DNA of 64,000 bases. It comes from Bifidobacterium santillanense. GTDB lineage: Bacteria; Actinomycetota; Actinomycetes; Actinomycetales; Bifidobacteriaceae. Location of the stretch: contig NZ_JAFEJS010000014.1 of assembly GCF_018555385.1 (NCBI RefSeq), positions 1 through 64,000 on the forward strand, read 5' to 3'. Below are positions 43,521 through 53,568 of the stretch, piece by piece. The notes under the pieces are model-generated. The model made no database searches and was not told the DNA's origin. It worked only from the letters and a program-made list of their open reading frames with translations. Every line of letters starts with the position of its first letter. Position 1 is the first letter of the stretch. Position numbers and translations under genes: made by a program.

Positions 43521-43550
43521 TTGATTAAAACTGATTGAAAGTGCTATAGT
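43521..43550 (+). promoter_or_regulatory. Promoter of the first GH30 gene
   Basis: TTGATT (43521-43526), an 18-nt spacer and TATAGT (43545-43550) form a good sigma-70-type promoter. TTGATT/TGATT recurs at 43511, 43521 and 43532, one helical turn apart, overlapping the -35 box, as expected for a regulator-binding array. Confidence 0.6.
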
Positions 43551-43628
43551 GTGAATCGTTCACGGGAACGGCACGGAGACGTACCGGGGCCCGTAAGGAT
43601 GTACAGGCACACACACCTAAGGACAGCA

Positions 43629-45188
43629 ATGAGCAAGTACAGCAACGAATTCTGGACCGTCACCTCCGGCGATCTCACGCAGCGCCGCGAGACCCTGGCC
43701 GCCCCCGAGGTCGTCTCCGATCCGGGCGATGCCGCCAAGATCGTCGTCGATCTGGCCGACCGCAAGCAGCCGTGGCTGGGCGCCGGCGCCGCCATCACCG
43801 ACGCGGCCGCCTCCCTGATCTGGAACTCGATGGACGCCGAGCAGCGCCACGAGTTCCTCGACGACTGCTTCAACCCGGACAAGGGCGGCTTCTCCGTCAT
43901 CCGCATCCCGCTGGGCTCCTGCGAGCCGGCCGCGCAGCCGTACTACACCTATGACGATCTGCCCTTCGGCGAGCACGACAACCTGCTCACCAAGTTCTCC
44001 CTCGGCACCGGCGAGCCGGGCGCCCCGGACGCGACCAAGGACTTCAAGCACATCATCCCGGTGCTGCTCGAGATCCTGAAGATCAACCCGTCCATCAAGA
44101 TCATCGCCTCCCCGTGGTCCGCCCCGGCGTGGATGAAGAACACGGGCCACCTGTGCCAGGGCGGCCACCTGCGCTTCAACGAGTGGACCGGCAACGGCTT
44201 CGACCCGATGCACGACTCCTTCGAGGGCACCTACGCCCGCTACTTCGTCAAGTACGTCCAGGAGATGGAGAAGATCGGCATCCCGATCTGGGGCGTCACC
44301 GTCCAGAACGAGCCGTCCAACGCCCCGAAGTGGCCGGCCATGATGTGGACCCTCAAGCAGCAGGCCGAGTTCGCCGCCAACTTCCTGCGCCCGGCGTTCA
44401 ACGACACCTACCCGGAGATGCGCATCTTCATCAACGACGACTCCATGCACAACCTGCAGTGGAAGGTCCGCGACATCGTCACCCCGGACGAGGCCGCCGC
44501 CGTCGATGGTCTGACCTTCCACACCTACGAGGGCCCGTACACCAACGTCTTCAACGCCAACCGCTCCTACAGCCACTGGATGTTCGGCATGACCGAGCGC
44601 CGCTGCATGATCGAGGAGACCCCGGAGGACGCCGCCCACATCATGTCCGGCATCATCGGCAACTGGCTGGTGCGCACCGGCGAGTCCTTCATCGCCCTGT
44701 GGAACCTCGCGCTCGACGAGCGCGGCCTGCCGAACCAGGTCGGCGCCACCGGCCGCCGCGGCGTCGTGACCATCCAGCACGAGACCGGCGAGGTCATCCG
44801 CAACCTCGAGTACTTCATGCTGCGCGCCTTCGGCCAGGACGTCGAGCCCGGCTCCGTGGTCGTCCGCTCCTCCAACTACACCCCCGACGGCTGGTCCGGC
44901 GGTCTGGGCTCCGTGGCCTTCCTCGCCCCGAACGGCGACGTGGCCGCCCACATCTACAACCCGACCGGCAAGCCCTTGGAGGCCGCCTTCACCATCAACG
45001 GCGAGGGCGCCCACTGGCAGAAGGTCACCGTCCCGGCCTGGGGCACCGTGACCGTCCACAAGGGCAACGGCCCGCTCAACGAGTCCACCGTTCCGGAGGA
45101 CGGCAAGTTCGAGCTCAACCCGGCGCCGACCCACCTGCTCGGCGACGTGGCTCCGGGCAAGGTCCGCGTCTGGGGCGTCGACGAGTGA
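43629..45188 (+). CDS. GH30 glycosidase, glucosylceramidase-like (first copy)
   Basis: A 519-aa intracellular enzyme (no signal peptide) of glycoside hydrolase family 30, the family of human GBA1. The (beta/alpha)8 barrel carries the acid/base E228 in TVQNEPSN and the nucleophile E323 in GMTERRCM. The flanking beta-domain is formed by the N-terminus and residues after about 400. The substrate is some beta-glucoside or beta-xyloside; glucosylceramide, gentiobiose-type or plant glucosides are all possible. It is roughly half identical by eye to the second copy at 53569. Codons are strongly C-biased, suggesting high expression when induced. Confidence 0.85.
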   Translation: MSKYSNEFWTVTSGDLTQRRETLAAPEVVSDPGDAAKIVVDLADRKQPWLGAGAAITDAAASLIWNSMDAEQRHEFLDDCFNPDKGGFSVIRIPLGSCEPAAQPYYTYDDLPFGEHDNLLTKFSLGTGEPGAPDATKDFKHIIPVLLEILKINPSIKIIASPWSAPAWMKNTGHLCQGGHLRFNEWTGNGFDPMHDSFEGTYARYFVKYVQEMEKIGIPIWGVTVQNEPSNAPKWPAMMWTLKQQAEFAANFLRPAFNDTYPEMRIFINDDSMHNLQWKVRDIVTPDEAAAVDGLTFHTYEGPYTNVFNANRSYSHWMFGMTERRCMIEETPEDAAHIMSGIIGNWLVRTGESFIALWNLALDERGLPNQVGATGRRGVVTIQHETGEVIRNLEYFMLRAFGQDVEPGSVVVRSSNYTPDGWSGGLGSVAFLAPNGDVAAHIYNPTGKPLEAAFTINGEGAHWQKVTVPAWGTVTVHKGNGPLNESTVPEDGKFELNPAPTHLLGDVAPGKVRVWGVDE

Positions 45189-45248
45189 TCCTCGCCTGAG
45201 CGTCGTCTGACGCTCTCCCCTCCCTGTTCTTTCTGATATGTTTGCGCG

Positions 45249-45287
45249 CACAAGGGCGGCTCCCGTTCGGGAGTCGCCCTTGTGTTT
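45249..45287 (+). terminator. Terminator after the first GH30 gene
   Basis: A 16-bp stem with one G-U pair, a GTTC loop and a trailing TTT, 60 nt after the GH30 stop. Confidence 0.8.
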
Positions 45288-45332
45288 GATGATTGACGAT
45301 GCCGCCGTACGAATCCAAGGCAAGGAGCCGCC

Positions 45333-46328
45333 ATGCTGGCCGTCGCGAAGATACTGACCATCGTCCTCGTCGGATACGCGTTGAAGCGCGTGGGACTGTT
45401 CGGCGCGGGGGAGCACAAGGTCCTGCAGAAGGTGGTGCTCAACATCACCCTGCCCGCCGCCATCGTCTCGTCGTTCGCCACCGGACGGCACGATCTGGGC
45501 CTGCTGTGGATCTCCGTGTTCGCCTTCGCGTGCGCGACGATCCCGCTGGTCACGATGTTCGTCGTCTCGCGGCGCATGCCGGTCGCCCAACGCGCGTTCC
45601 TCATGCTCAACGGCGCCGGCTTCAACGTCGGCAACTTCACGCTGCCGATCCTGACGACCTTCATCGGCCCGGCCGCGGCGCTGCCGGCCATCATGTTCGA
45701 CGTCGGCAACTCCATCATGATGTCCGCCGGCAACTACGTGACCACCGCCGCGCTGCTCCACATCGACTCGTCGCGCCCGCTCGCCTCGCAGATCGGCCCC
45801 GATCCGTCCGTGACGGTCGTGCCGCACGACGCACCGCCCACCGACCGCGACGCGCGCCGGCTGGCGCGGCGTGCGTTCGCGCGCACCATCGCACGCAACT
45901 TCCTCACGTCCGTGCCGTTCGACGTCTACATGGTCATGACGATCCTCATGGTCGCCGGCGTCAAGCCGCCGATGCCGGTCGCCGACTTCCTTTCGCCGAT
46001 CGCCGATGGCAACACCGTCGTCTCGATGCTGATGATCGGCATGATGATGGATCTGCCCGGCTCGCGCCGCGACGTGACGGACGCGCTGCTGATCGTCGCC
46101 TGCCGATTCGCCTTCGGTCTGCTGTTCGCCTTCGCCGCATGGCATCTGCTGCCGTTCGACGCCATGACCCGCAAGGCCGTCGTGTTCATCTGCTTCGCGC
46201 CCGCCGGCATCTTCTCGGCGATCTTCACCGACAAGGTCCTCGGCAACGCGAGGCTCTCCGGCTTCTGCCTGACCGTGATGGGCTTCGGCGGCGTGGCCGC
46301 GATGGCCGTCGCCAACGCCCTGCTGTAG
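45333..46328 (+). CDS. AEC-family permease
   Basis: A 331-aa membrane protein with about ten helices in two inverted halves. The family-typical NITLPAAIVSSFA near the N-terminus and FCLTVMGFGGVAAM near the C-terminus are visible. AEC (auxin efflux carrier) proteins export or import small organic acids in bacteria; the substrate here is unknown. It is separated from the GH30 gene by a terminator and has its own ribosome site (AAGGAG), so it is not clearly part of the sugar locus. Confidence 0.85.
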   Translation: MLAVAKILTIVLVGYALKRVGLFGAGEHKVLQKVVLNITLPAAIVSSFATGRHDLGLLWISVFAFACATIPLVTMFVVSRRMPVAQRAFLMLNGAGFNVGNFTLPILTTFIGPAAALPAIMFDVGNSIMMSAGNYVTTAALLHIDSSRPLASQIGPDPSVTVVPHDAPPTDRDARRLARRAFARTIARNFLTSVPFDVYMVMTILMVAGVKPPMPVADFLSPIADGNTVVSMLMIGMMMDLPGSRRDVTDALLIVACRFAFGLLFAFAAWHLLPFDAMTRKAVVFICFAPAGIFSAIFTDKVLGNARLSGFCLTVMGFGGVAAMAVANALL

Positions 46329-46367
46329 CGGTGGTCGCAGTGGTGCCGCAGCCACTGGTGTTGCGCT

Positions 46368-46427
46368 TCCTCGGCGCGAATGTTTTGCGTTGGTTGCGCA
46401 ACCAACGCAAAACATTCGCGCCGAGGA
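46368..46427. repeat. Perfect 60-bp palindrome (GGCGCGAAT/TTGCGC family, copy 3)
   Basis: 46368-46397 and 46398-46427 are exact reverse complements with no central spacer. The arm starts TCCTCGGCGCGAATG and continues through TTTTGCG. It lies between the convergent AEC and nagA genes, 4 nt from the nagA stop, so it would form a symmetrical terminator hairpin for both. Confidence 0.9.
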
Positions 46428-46431
46428 GACC

Positions 46432-47793
46432 TTACTTGAGGTTGCGGCCGGCGCACCAGACGTGCTCGACGGCCCAGGAGGCCGGATCGAGCAGGTTGAA
46501 GTCGGCGGCGTAGCCGGCGGTGACCAGACCCAGCGGCGCCCCGGTGACCGGGTTCGGATGGTCGAAGCCGAACGCGCGGGCCGGGGTCAGCGTCGCGGCC
46601 TCGACCGCGTCCGCCGGTGTGAAGCCGAGCTCCAGCACGGCGCGCTGGATCGCGACCTCGAGCGTCAGCGTGGAGCCGGCGATCGCGCCGTTGGACACGA
46701 GCCGGGCGTGCCCGTCGACGACGTTCACGTCGAGCTCGCCGAGCTTGTACGCGCCGTCCGGGCAGCCGGTCGCGGCCATCGCGTCGGTGACGAACGCGAT
46801 GCGATGCGGCGCGAGCCCGAATCCGAGCCGCACCATCGGATCCTGCACGTGGAAGCCGTCGTTGATGAGCTCGATCGTGACGCGCGGATCCTCCACGGCC
46901 GCCGGGATCGGGCCCGGCTCGCGGTGATGCAGACCGTTCATCGCGTTGAACATGTGCGTCATGATGCCCGCGCCCGCGTCGAAGCCGGCCTTGGCGGTCT
47001 CGTAGTCGGCGTCGCAGTGGCCCACGGCCGGCACCACGCCGGCGGCGGCGAACCGCTTGATGGCGCCGATGCCGTGTTCGTACTCGGGCGCGATCGTGAT
47101 CTGGCGGATGCAGCCGAGCGCGCCGGAACCGCCGTGACGGCCCGAACCGATGCCCGCGCCGGACGCCTCGAGCATCTCGTCGACGAGATCCGACGTCGGA
47201 TCCTTGAGGCAGTTCGGATCGTGCGCGCCCTTGCGCTTGAGCGCGAGGAACGGGCCCTCCAGATGGCAGCCGAGGATGTCGGGACGGCCGGAGGCCATCT
47301 TCTCGCGTACGGTGCGGATGTTGCGGCAGATCACGTCCATCGGGTTGGTGATCAGCGAGAGCACCTGACGGGTGGTGCCGTGGACCGCGTGACCGGCGCG
47401 CGCCACGTCGATGCCGTCCGGGCCGTCGTCGAAGCTCCTCTCCCACGCGCCGTGCGAGTGGATGTCCACGTAGCCGGGCGTGAGGATCCGTCCGTCCGCG
47501 TCGATCACCCCGCCGTGCGCGTCGATCGGGCCGCCGGACGGGATGGCGGCCGACGTCGTGGCCGGGTCGATGCCGACCGTGCGGCACGCATGCTCGAATG
47601 CCTCCTCGCCCGCGCCGTTCGCGGCGGTCGTGCCGGACGCGACGATCACGCCGCGCGCGTCGGAGACCACCCAGAAGTTGTCGCGCACGCCGCCCGCGTC
47701 GACCTTGCGGGCCCCGCGGATCGCGACCGGACGGGCCTCGCCCTCCAACGCCGCCGTCACCCGCGCGACGATCGCGTCTCTGTCCTCTGCCAT
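46432..47793 (-). CDS. nagA: N-acetylglucosamine-6-phosphate deacetylase
   Basis: A 453-aa amidohydrolase, longer than the ~380-aa E. coli NagA because of an N-terminal extension. Metal and substrate motifs are TPGYVDIHSHGAW, GCHLEGPFLALKRKGAHDP, AVGHCDADYET, MTHMFNAMNGLHHREPG and the catalytic Asp in VTDAMAATG. It converts GlcNAc-6-P to GlcN-6-P, the substrate of the upstream nagB. ATG 47793 has AAAGGAG. It is the last gene of the nahK-galT2-nagB-nagA run. Confidence 0.92.
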   Translation of the reverse strand: MAEDRDAIVARVTAALEGEARPVAIRGARKVDAGGVRDNFWVVSDARGVIVASGTTAANGAGEEAFEHACRTVGIDPATTSAAIPSGGPIDAHGGVIDADGRILTPGYVDIHSHGAWERSFDDGPDGIDVARAGHAVHGTTRQVLSLITNPMDVICRNIRTVREKMASGRPDILGCHLEGPFLALKRKGAHDPNCLKDPTSDLVDEMLEASGAGIGSGRHGGSGALGCIRQITIAPEYEHGIGAIKRFAAAGVVPAVGHCDADYETAKAGFDAGAGIMTHMFNAMNGLHHREPGPIPAAVEDPRVTIELINDGFHVQDPMVRLGFGLAPHRIAFVTDAMAATGCPDGAYKLGELDVNVVDGHARLVSNGAIAGSTLTLEVAIQRAVLELGFTPADAVEAATLTPARAFGFDHPNPVTGAPLGLVTAGYAADFNLLDPASWAVEHVWCAGRNLK

Positions 47794-47895
47794 GACATGC
47801 TCCTTTCGCACCATGCGGGCTCCCCTCCCCGAGGGGATCTGCCGGCGGACGCCGGCCGAGGGGAGCCCGATCGGTATCGGATTACAGATTAGGCC

Positions 47896-48708
47896 TCAGA
47901 TGCCCTGCCACGCCGGCTTGTGGGCGAAGGCGTAGCGGTAGTAGTCCTTGTGGCGCAGACGCGACGCGGCCTCCTCGTCGATGATGATCGTGGCGTGCGG
48001 GTGCAGCTGCAGCGCGGAGGCCGGGCAGAACGCGCTCACGCCGCCCTCGACGGTCTCCTCGATGGCCTCGGCCTTGCCCGCGCCGAACGCGAGCAGCACG
48101 AGGTGGCGGGCCTTGAGCACCGTGCCGATGCCCTGCGTGATGCAGTGGGTCGGCACCTGGTTGATGTCGTCGTCGAAGAAGCGCGCGTTGTCGATGCGGG
48201 TCTGCTCGGCCAGGGTCTTCACGCGCGTGCCGGACGCCAGCGACGAGCCGGGCTCGTTGAAGCCGATGTGGCCGTCGGTGCCGATGCCGAGGATCTGCAC
48301 GTCGATGCCACCCGCGGCCTCGATCGCCGCATCATAGGCGGGGCCGGCGGCGGCGATCTTGTCGCCGTCCTCAAGAGGCGCGCCGTCGAGCACGTCGCCG
48401 GGCACGTGGACCTTCTCCGGGTCGAGGCCGAGCGGTTCGACGACCGTGCGGTGGATGGTGGAGTGGTAGGACTCCGGGTGGGTCAGCGGCAGACCGAGGT
48501 ACTCATCGAGCGCGAAGCCGCGCACCTGGCTCACGTCGATGTCCTCGTCCTTGACGATCTTGGCGAGCGCCTGGTAGGCGGCCAGCGGGCTGGAGCCGGT
48601 CGCCAGGCCCAGCACCGCGTCCGGCTTGGCCTTGATGAGGTCCGCCACGCAGCGGCCGTAGATCTCGCCGGCCTCCTCCTCGTTCTTGACGATGATGACT
48701 TCGGCCAT
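47896..48708 (-). CDS. nagB: Glucosamine-6-phosphate deaminase
   Basis: A 270-aa NagB that converts GlcN-6-P to fructose-6-P and ammonia, feeding the bifid shunt. Visible are GLATGSSPLAAYQAL, FALDEYLGL (catalytic Asp) and GIGTDGHIGFNEPGSS. GAAAGGA lies 5 nt before the ATG. It is 57 nt from galT2 and 102 nt from nagA on the same strand, so they are likely cotranscribed. Confidence 0.95.
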   Translation of the reverse strand: MAEVIIVKNEEEAGEIYGRCVADLIKAKPDAVLGLATGSSPLAAYQALAKIVKDEDIDVSQVRGFALDEYLGLPLTHPESYHSTIHRTVVEPLGLDPEKVHVPGDVLDGAPLEDGDKIAAAGPAYDAAIEAAGGIDVQILGIGTDGHIGFNEPGSSLASGTRVKTLAEQTRIDNARFFDDDINQVPTHCITQGIGTVLKARHLVLLAFGAGKAEAIEETVEGGVSAFCPASALQLHPHATIIIDEEAASRLRHKDYYRYAFAHKPAWQGI

Positions 48709-48765
48709 GATGGTTTCCTTTCGGGTTGGTGGGTTGTGGGTGTTGTCGTGTGGTGTGTTTTTCCC

Positions 48766-51396
<2,631 letters not shown>

Positions 51397-51429
51397 GGCG
51401 CGTCGGGCAAAGGGGTGGGCGGACGATGC

Positions 51430-51561
51430 TCAGCGGCGCTTGGTGAAGTAGTTGACGGCGTAGCTGGCGACGGTGACCACCACGGCGACGACGATGATGG
51501 AGACGAGGTGCTTCGGGTCGGTGGTGAACGCGGCGGGCATCATTGCGGCGAGATTGATCAT
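51430..51561 (-). CDS. Small single-span membrane protein (43 aa)
   Basis: An open frame of 43 codons on the minus strand reads MINLAAMMPAAFTTDPK, then a hydrophobic helix HLVSIIVVAVVVTVASYAVN, then YFTKRR. AAGGAAG is well spaced before the ATG. The positive C-terminal tail predicts an outside-to-inside single span. No family is recognised. It lies between the GPH symporter and nahK on the same strand, with a TGATC dyad operator candidate 36 nt upstream, so it may be coregulated and could be a transporter accessory peptide. Confidence 0.65.
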   Translation of the reverse strand: MINLAAMMPAAFTTDPKHLVSIIVVAVVVTVASYAVNYFTKRR

Positions 51562-51596
51562 GATGAACTTCCTTGATGTAAAAGTATGAACGTTAC

Positions 51597-51612
51597 TGAT
51601 CATTAACGATCA
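51597..51612. promoter_or_regulatory. Candidate operator TGATC-N6-GATCA
   Basis: TGATCATTAACGATCA, perfect 5-bp arms, lies 36 nt upstream of the small membrane protein gene. The same spacing recurs at 53660-53675. Confidence 0.45.
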
Positions 51613-51695
51613 TATCACATCGGGCGATGGATCGGGGCGGACGGCGGACCGTGAGCGGAGGATGGCGGACCGTGAGCCGTGAACGGGACGAAAAA

Positions 51696-51736
51696 CCCCG
51701 GGCCGCGGAACCAGCAGGTGGATCCGCGGCCCGGGG
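51696..51736 (-). terminator. Terminator of the GPH symporter gene
   Basis: A perfect 14-bp GC-rich stem (51696-51709 with 51723-51736). AAAAA before the left arm gives a U-run on the minus strand, about 80 nt beyond the symporter stop. Confidence 0.85.
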
Positions 51737-51818
51737 CCGATGGAAAGAAAAAGAGGAGAGAGGGGTGCGGACCGGGACAAGGGAATCGAACCCGGCCCGC
51801 ACCGGATGGATCACGGGA

Positions 51819-53264
51819 TCACATCTCGCCCTTGGCGCGGCGCTCGTCGAGGACCGCGGCGTTCTTCTTGGAGATCTCGCCGGACAGCGGGTAGAAGAAG
51901 AGCAGGATGAGGGCGATCAGGCCGTTGCCGATGGCCGGGGCCAGCGTGGCGACGCCGTAGATGTTGTTCAGGGTCTCGGCGGACTGGCGCACGGCCTCGC
52001 CGGCGTCGGCGGTCACGTAGCCGGTGGCGGTCAGGACGATGCCCGGGAGCAGGCCGGAGAGGGCCTGGCCGATCTTGCGGGCGAACATGTAGCCGGTGTA
52101 CACGGTGCCGTCCTCGCGGGTGTGGGTCTTGACCTGGATGTCGTCGATGATGTCGGTGATGAAGGACCAGACCATCAGGCCGAACACGCCGTTGCCGAAG
52201 ATGGCGACGATGGAGAAGGCCACGAAGACGTACGGGTTGGTGATGTGCAGGAAGAACATCAGGACGTAGACGACGGTGGTGAAGACCAGCAGGATGCCGC
52301 ACACGAGCTTCTTGCCGTACTTGTCGCAGATGGCCGGCACGAACGGGGCGACGATCAGGACCGGCACGTTCTGGACGGCCAGGATGGCCAGGGCGGCGGT
52401 GTTCTCGAAGTAGTCCTTGTACAGGTAGGCGTTCACGGCGCCGGCGAACATCTGGGCGAAGATGAGCAGCAGGGCGGCGAGCATCAGGGCGACCATGGCG
52501 CGGTTGGAGAACATGTACTTGACGGACTTCCACAGCGGGACGTGCTCGTTGGTGCCCTTCTCGACGCGGATACGCTCGACGGTGCCGCGCAGGGTGATCT
52601 CGTAGCAGATCCACAGCAGGATGGCGAAGACGATGGCGACCCAGATCAGGACCGGTCCGTTGAGGACCTTCTTGTCGGCGCCGGTGGAGTCCTTGACGGT
52701 GGTGTACATCACGAGCGGCAGGATGAAGGTCACGATGATGCCACCGGCGGTCGAACCGAAGCCACGGCCCGCGGCCATCTCGTCACGGTGCTTGACGACC
52801 GGGGTGGAGACGGAGGCGAAGGAGCCGTACGGGGCGGAGGTCGCGGAGTAGCAGGCCACGCCGAGGATGTAGATCACGGTGATGTACGTGATGCGCATCG
52901 GCAGCGCCCAGCTGGAGACGAACGGCAGGAAGGTCAGGACGATGACGGCCATCAGCGGGTAGCGCAGGGTGCGCACGAACCAGTGGTAGCGGCCGTCCTT
53001 GCGCAGCGGCGCGTTGTCGGCCCACACGCCCGTGCCGAAATCGGTGAAGGCGGAGATGAGCTTGCCGACGAAGATGATGATGCCGGCGATGGCGGGGCTG
53101 ATGCCCAGTGCGTCGGTCATGTAGATCATCGCGTAGTTGGTGACCAGCTGGAAGTAGAAGCCGTTGCCGATGTCGCCCATGGCGTAGGCCATAGGCTCGG
53201 TCTTCTTGAATGGCGGGTTTTCCACGATCTTGGCGTTCGTGGCATCAGCGGTTGCAGCCGACAT
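51819..53264 (-). CDS. GPH-family sugar:cation symporter
   Basis: A 481-aa MFS_2/GPH permease (glycoside-pentoside-hexuronide, MelB-like) with 12 helices. The N-terminal MAYAMGDIGNGFYFQLVTNY, the loop ISAFTDFGTGVWADN (cation-site Asp region) and RYHWFVRTLRYPL are family-typical. It would import an oligosaccharide or glycoside with H+ or Na+. It is divergent from the second GH30 gene, which probably cleaves the imported sugar. ATG 53264 follows AAAGGAA. Confidence 0.88.
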   Translation of the reverse strand: MSAATADATNAKIVENPPFKKTEPMAYAMGDIGNGFYFQLVTNYAMIYMTDALGISPAIAGIIIFVGKLISAFTDFGTGVWADNAPLRKDGRYHWFVRTLRYPLMAVIVLTFLPFVSSWALPMRITYITVIYILGVACYSATSAPYGSFASVSTPVVKHRDEMAAGRGFGSTAGGIIVTFILPLVMYTTVKDSTGADKKVLNGPVLIWVAIVFAILLWICYEITLRGTVERIRVEKGTNEHVPLWKSVKYMFSNRAMVALMLAALLLIFAQMFAGAVNAYLYKDYFENTAALAILAVQNVPVLIVAPFVPAICDKYGKKLVCGILLVFTTVVYVLMFFLHITNPYVFVAFSIVAIFGNGVFGLMVWSFITDIIDDIQVKTHTREDGTVYTGYMFARKIGQALSGLLPGIVLTATGYVTADAGEAVRQSAETLNNIYGVATLAPAIGNGLIALILLFFYPLSGEISKKNAAVLDERRAKGEM

Positions 53265-53419
53265 GATGTTCCTTTCTTGTTCCCTATTCACAACGTCCGC
53301 ACGCCGTTCGCGGGGTGCTTGGAGCGGTGGTGCGATTGTCCGACGGCTTCGGTGCGGTCTCGAACTTCCTTGGTTCGTCGGGCGTTACATGAGTCAATAT
53401 AGCACGAATAATCACGACA

Positions 53420-53435
53420 TGATCGAAAATGACAA
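53420..53435. promoter_or_regulatory. Candidate operator, imperfect dyad
   Basis: TGATCGAAAATGACAA in the divergent promoter region of the GPH symporter and second GH30 gene shares 13 identical bases with the perfect dyad at 53660 inside the GH30 coding sequence. Confidence 0.4.
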
Positions 53436-53472
53436 AAAAAGATTGAAAAAGTTTTGAACTGCGTGTCGCGTG

Positions 53473-53478
53473 TATACT
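53473..53478 (+). promoter_or_regulatory. -10 box for the second GH30 gene
   Basis: TATACT, 91 nt upstream of the start codon. TTGAAC (53454-53459) and TTGAAA (53443-53448) are poorly spaced -35 candidates, as in promoters that need an activator. Confidence 0.45.
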
Positions 53479-53568
53479 GAACACGTACGAACAAATCAGG
53501 AGCCGCGTGGCGATGCGGGGCCGAATGGACGGAACCCTAGTCGCCAGTAGCACGAAGGAGTGGTCAGG

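Noticed and set aside
51764..51810. tRNA 3' half on the minus strand
   Set aside because: A T-loop-like GGGTTCGATTCCC is present, but only three T-stem pairs form and no anticodon or D arm is found; it is more likely chance or a weak hairpin at a gene end.
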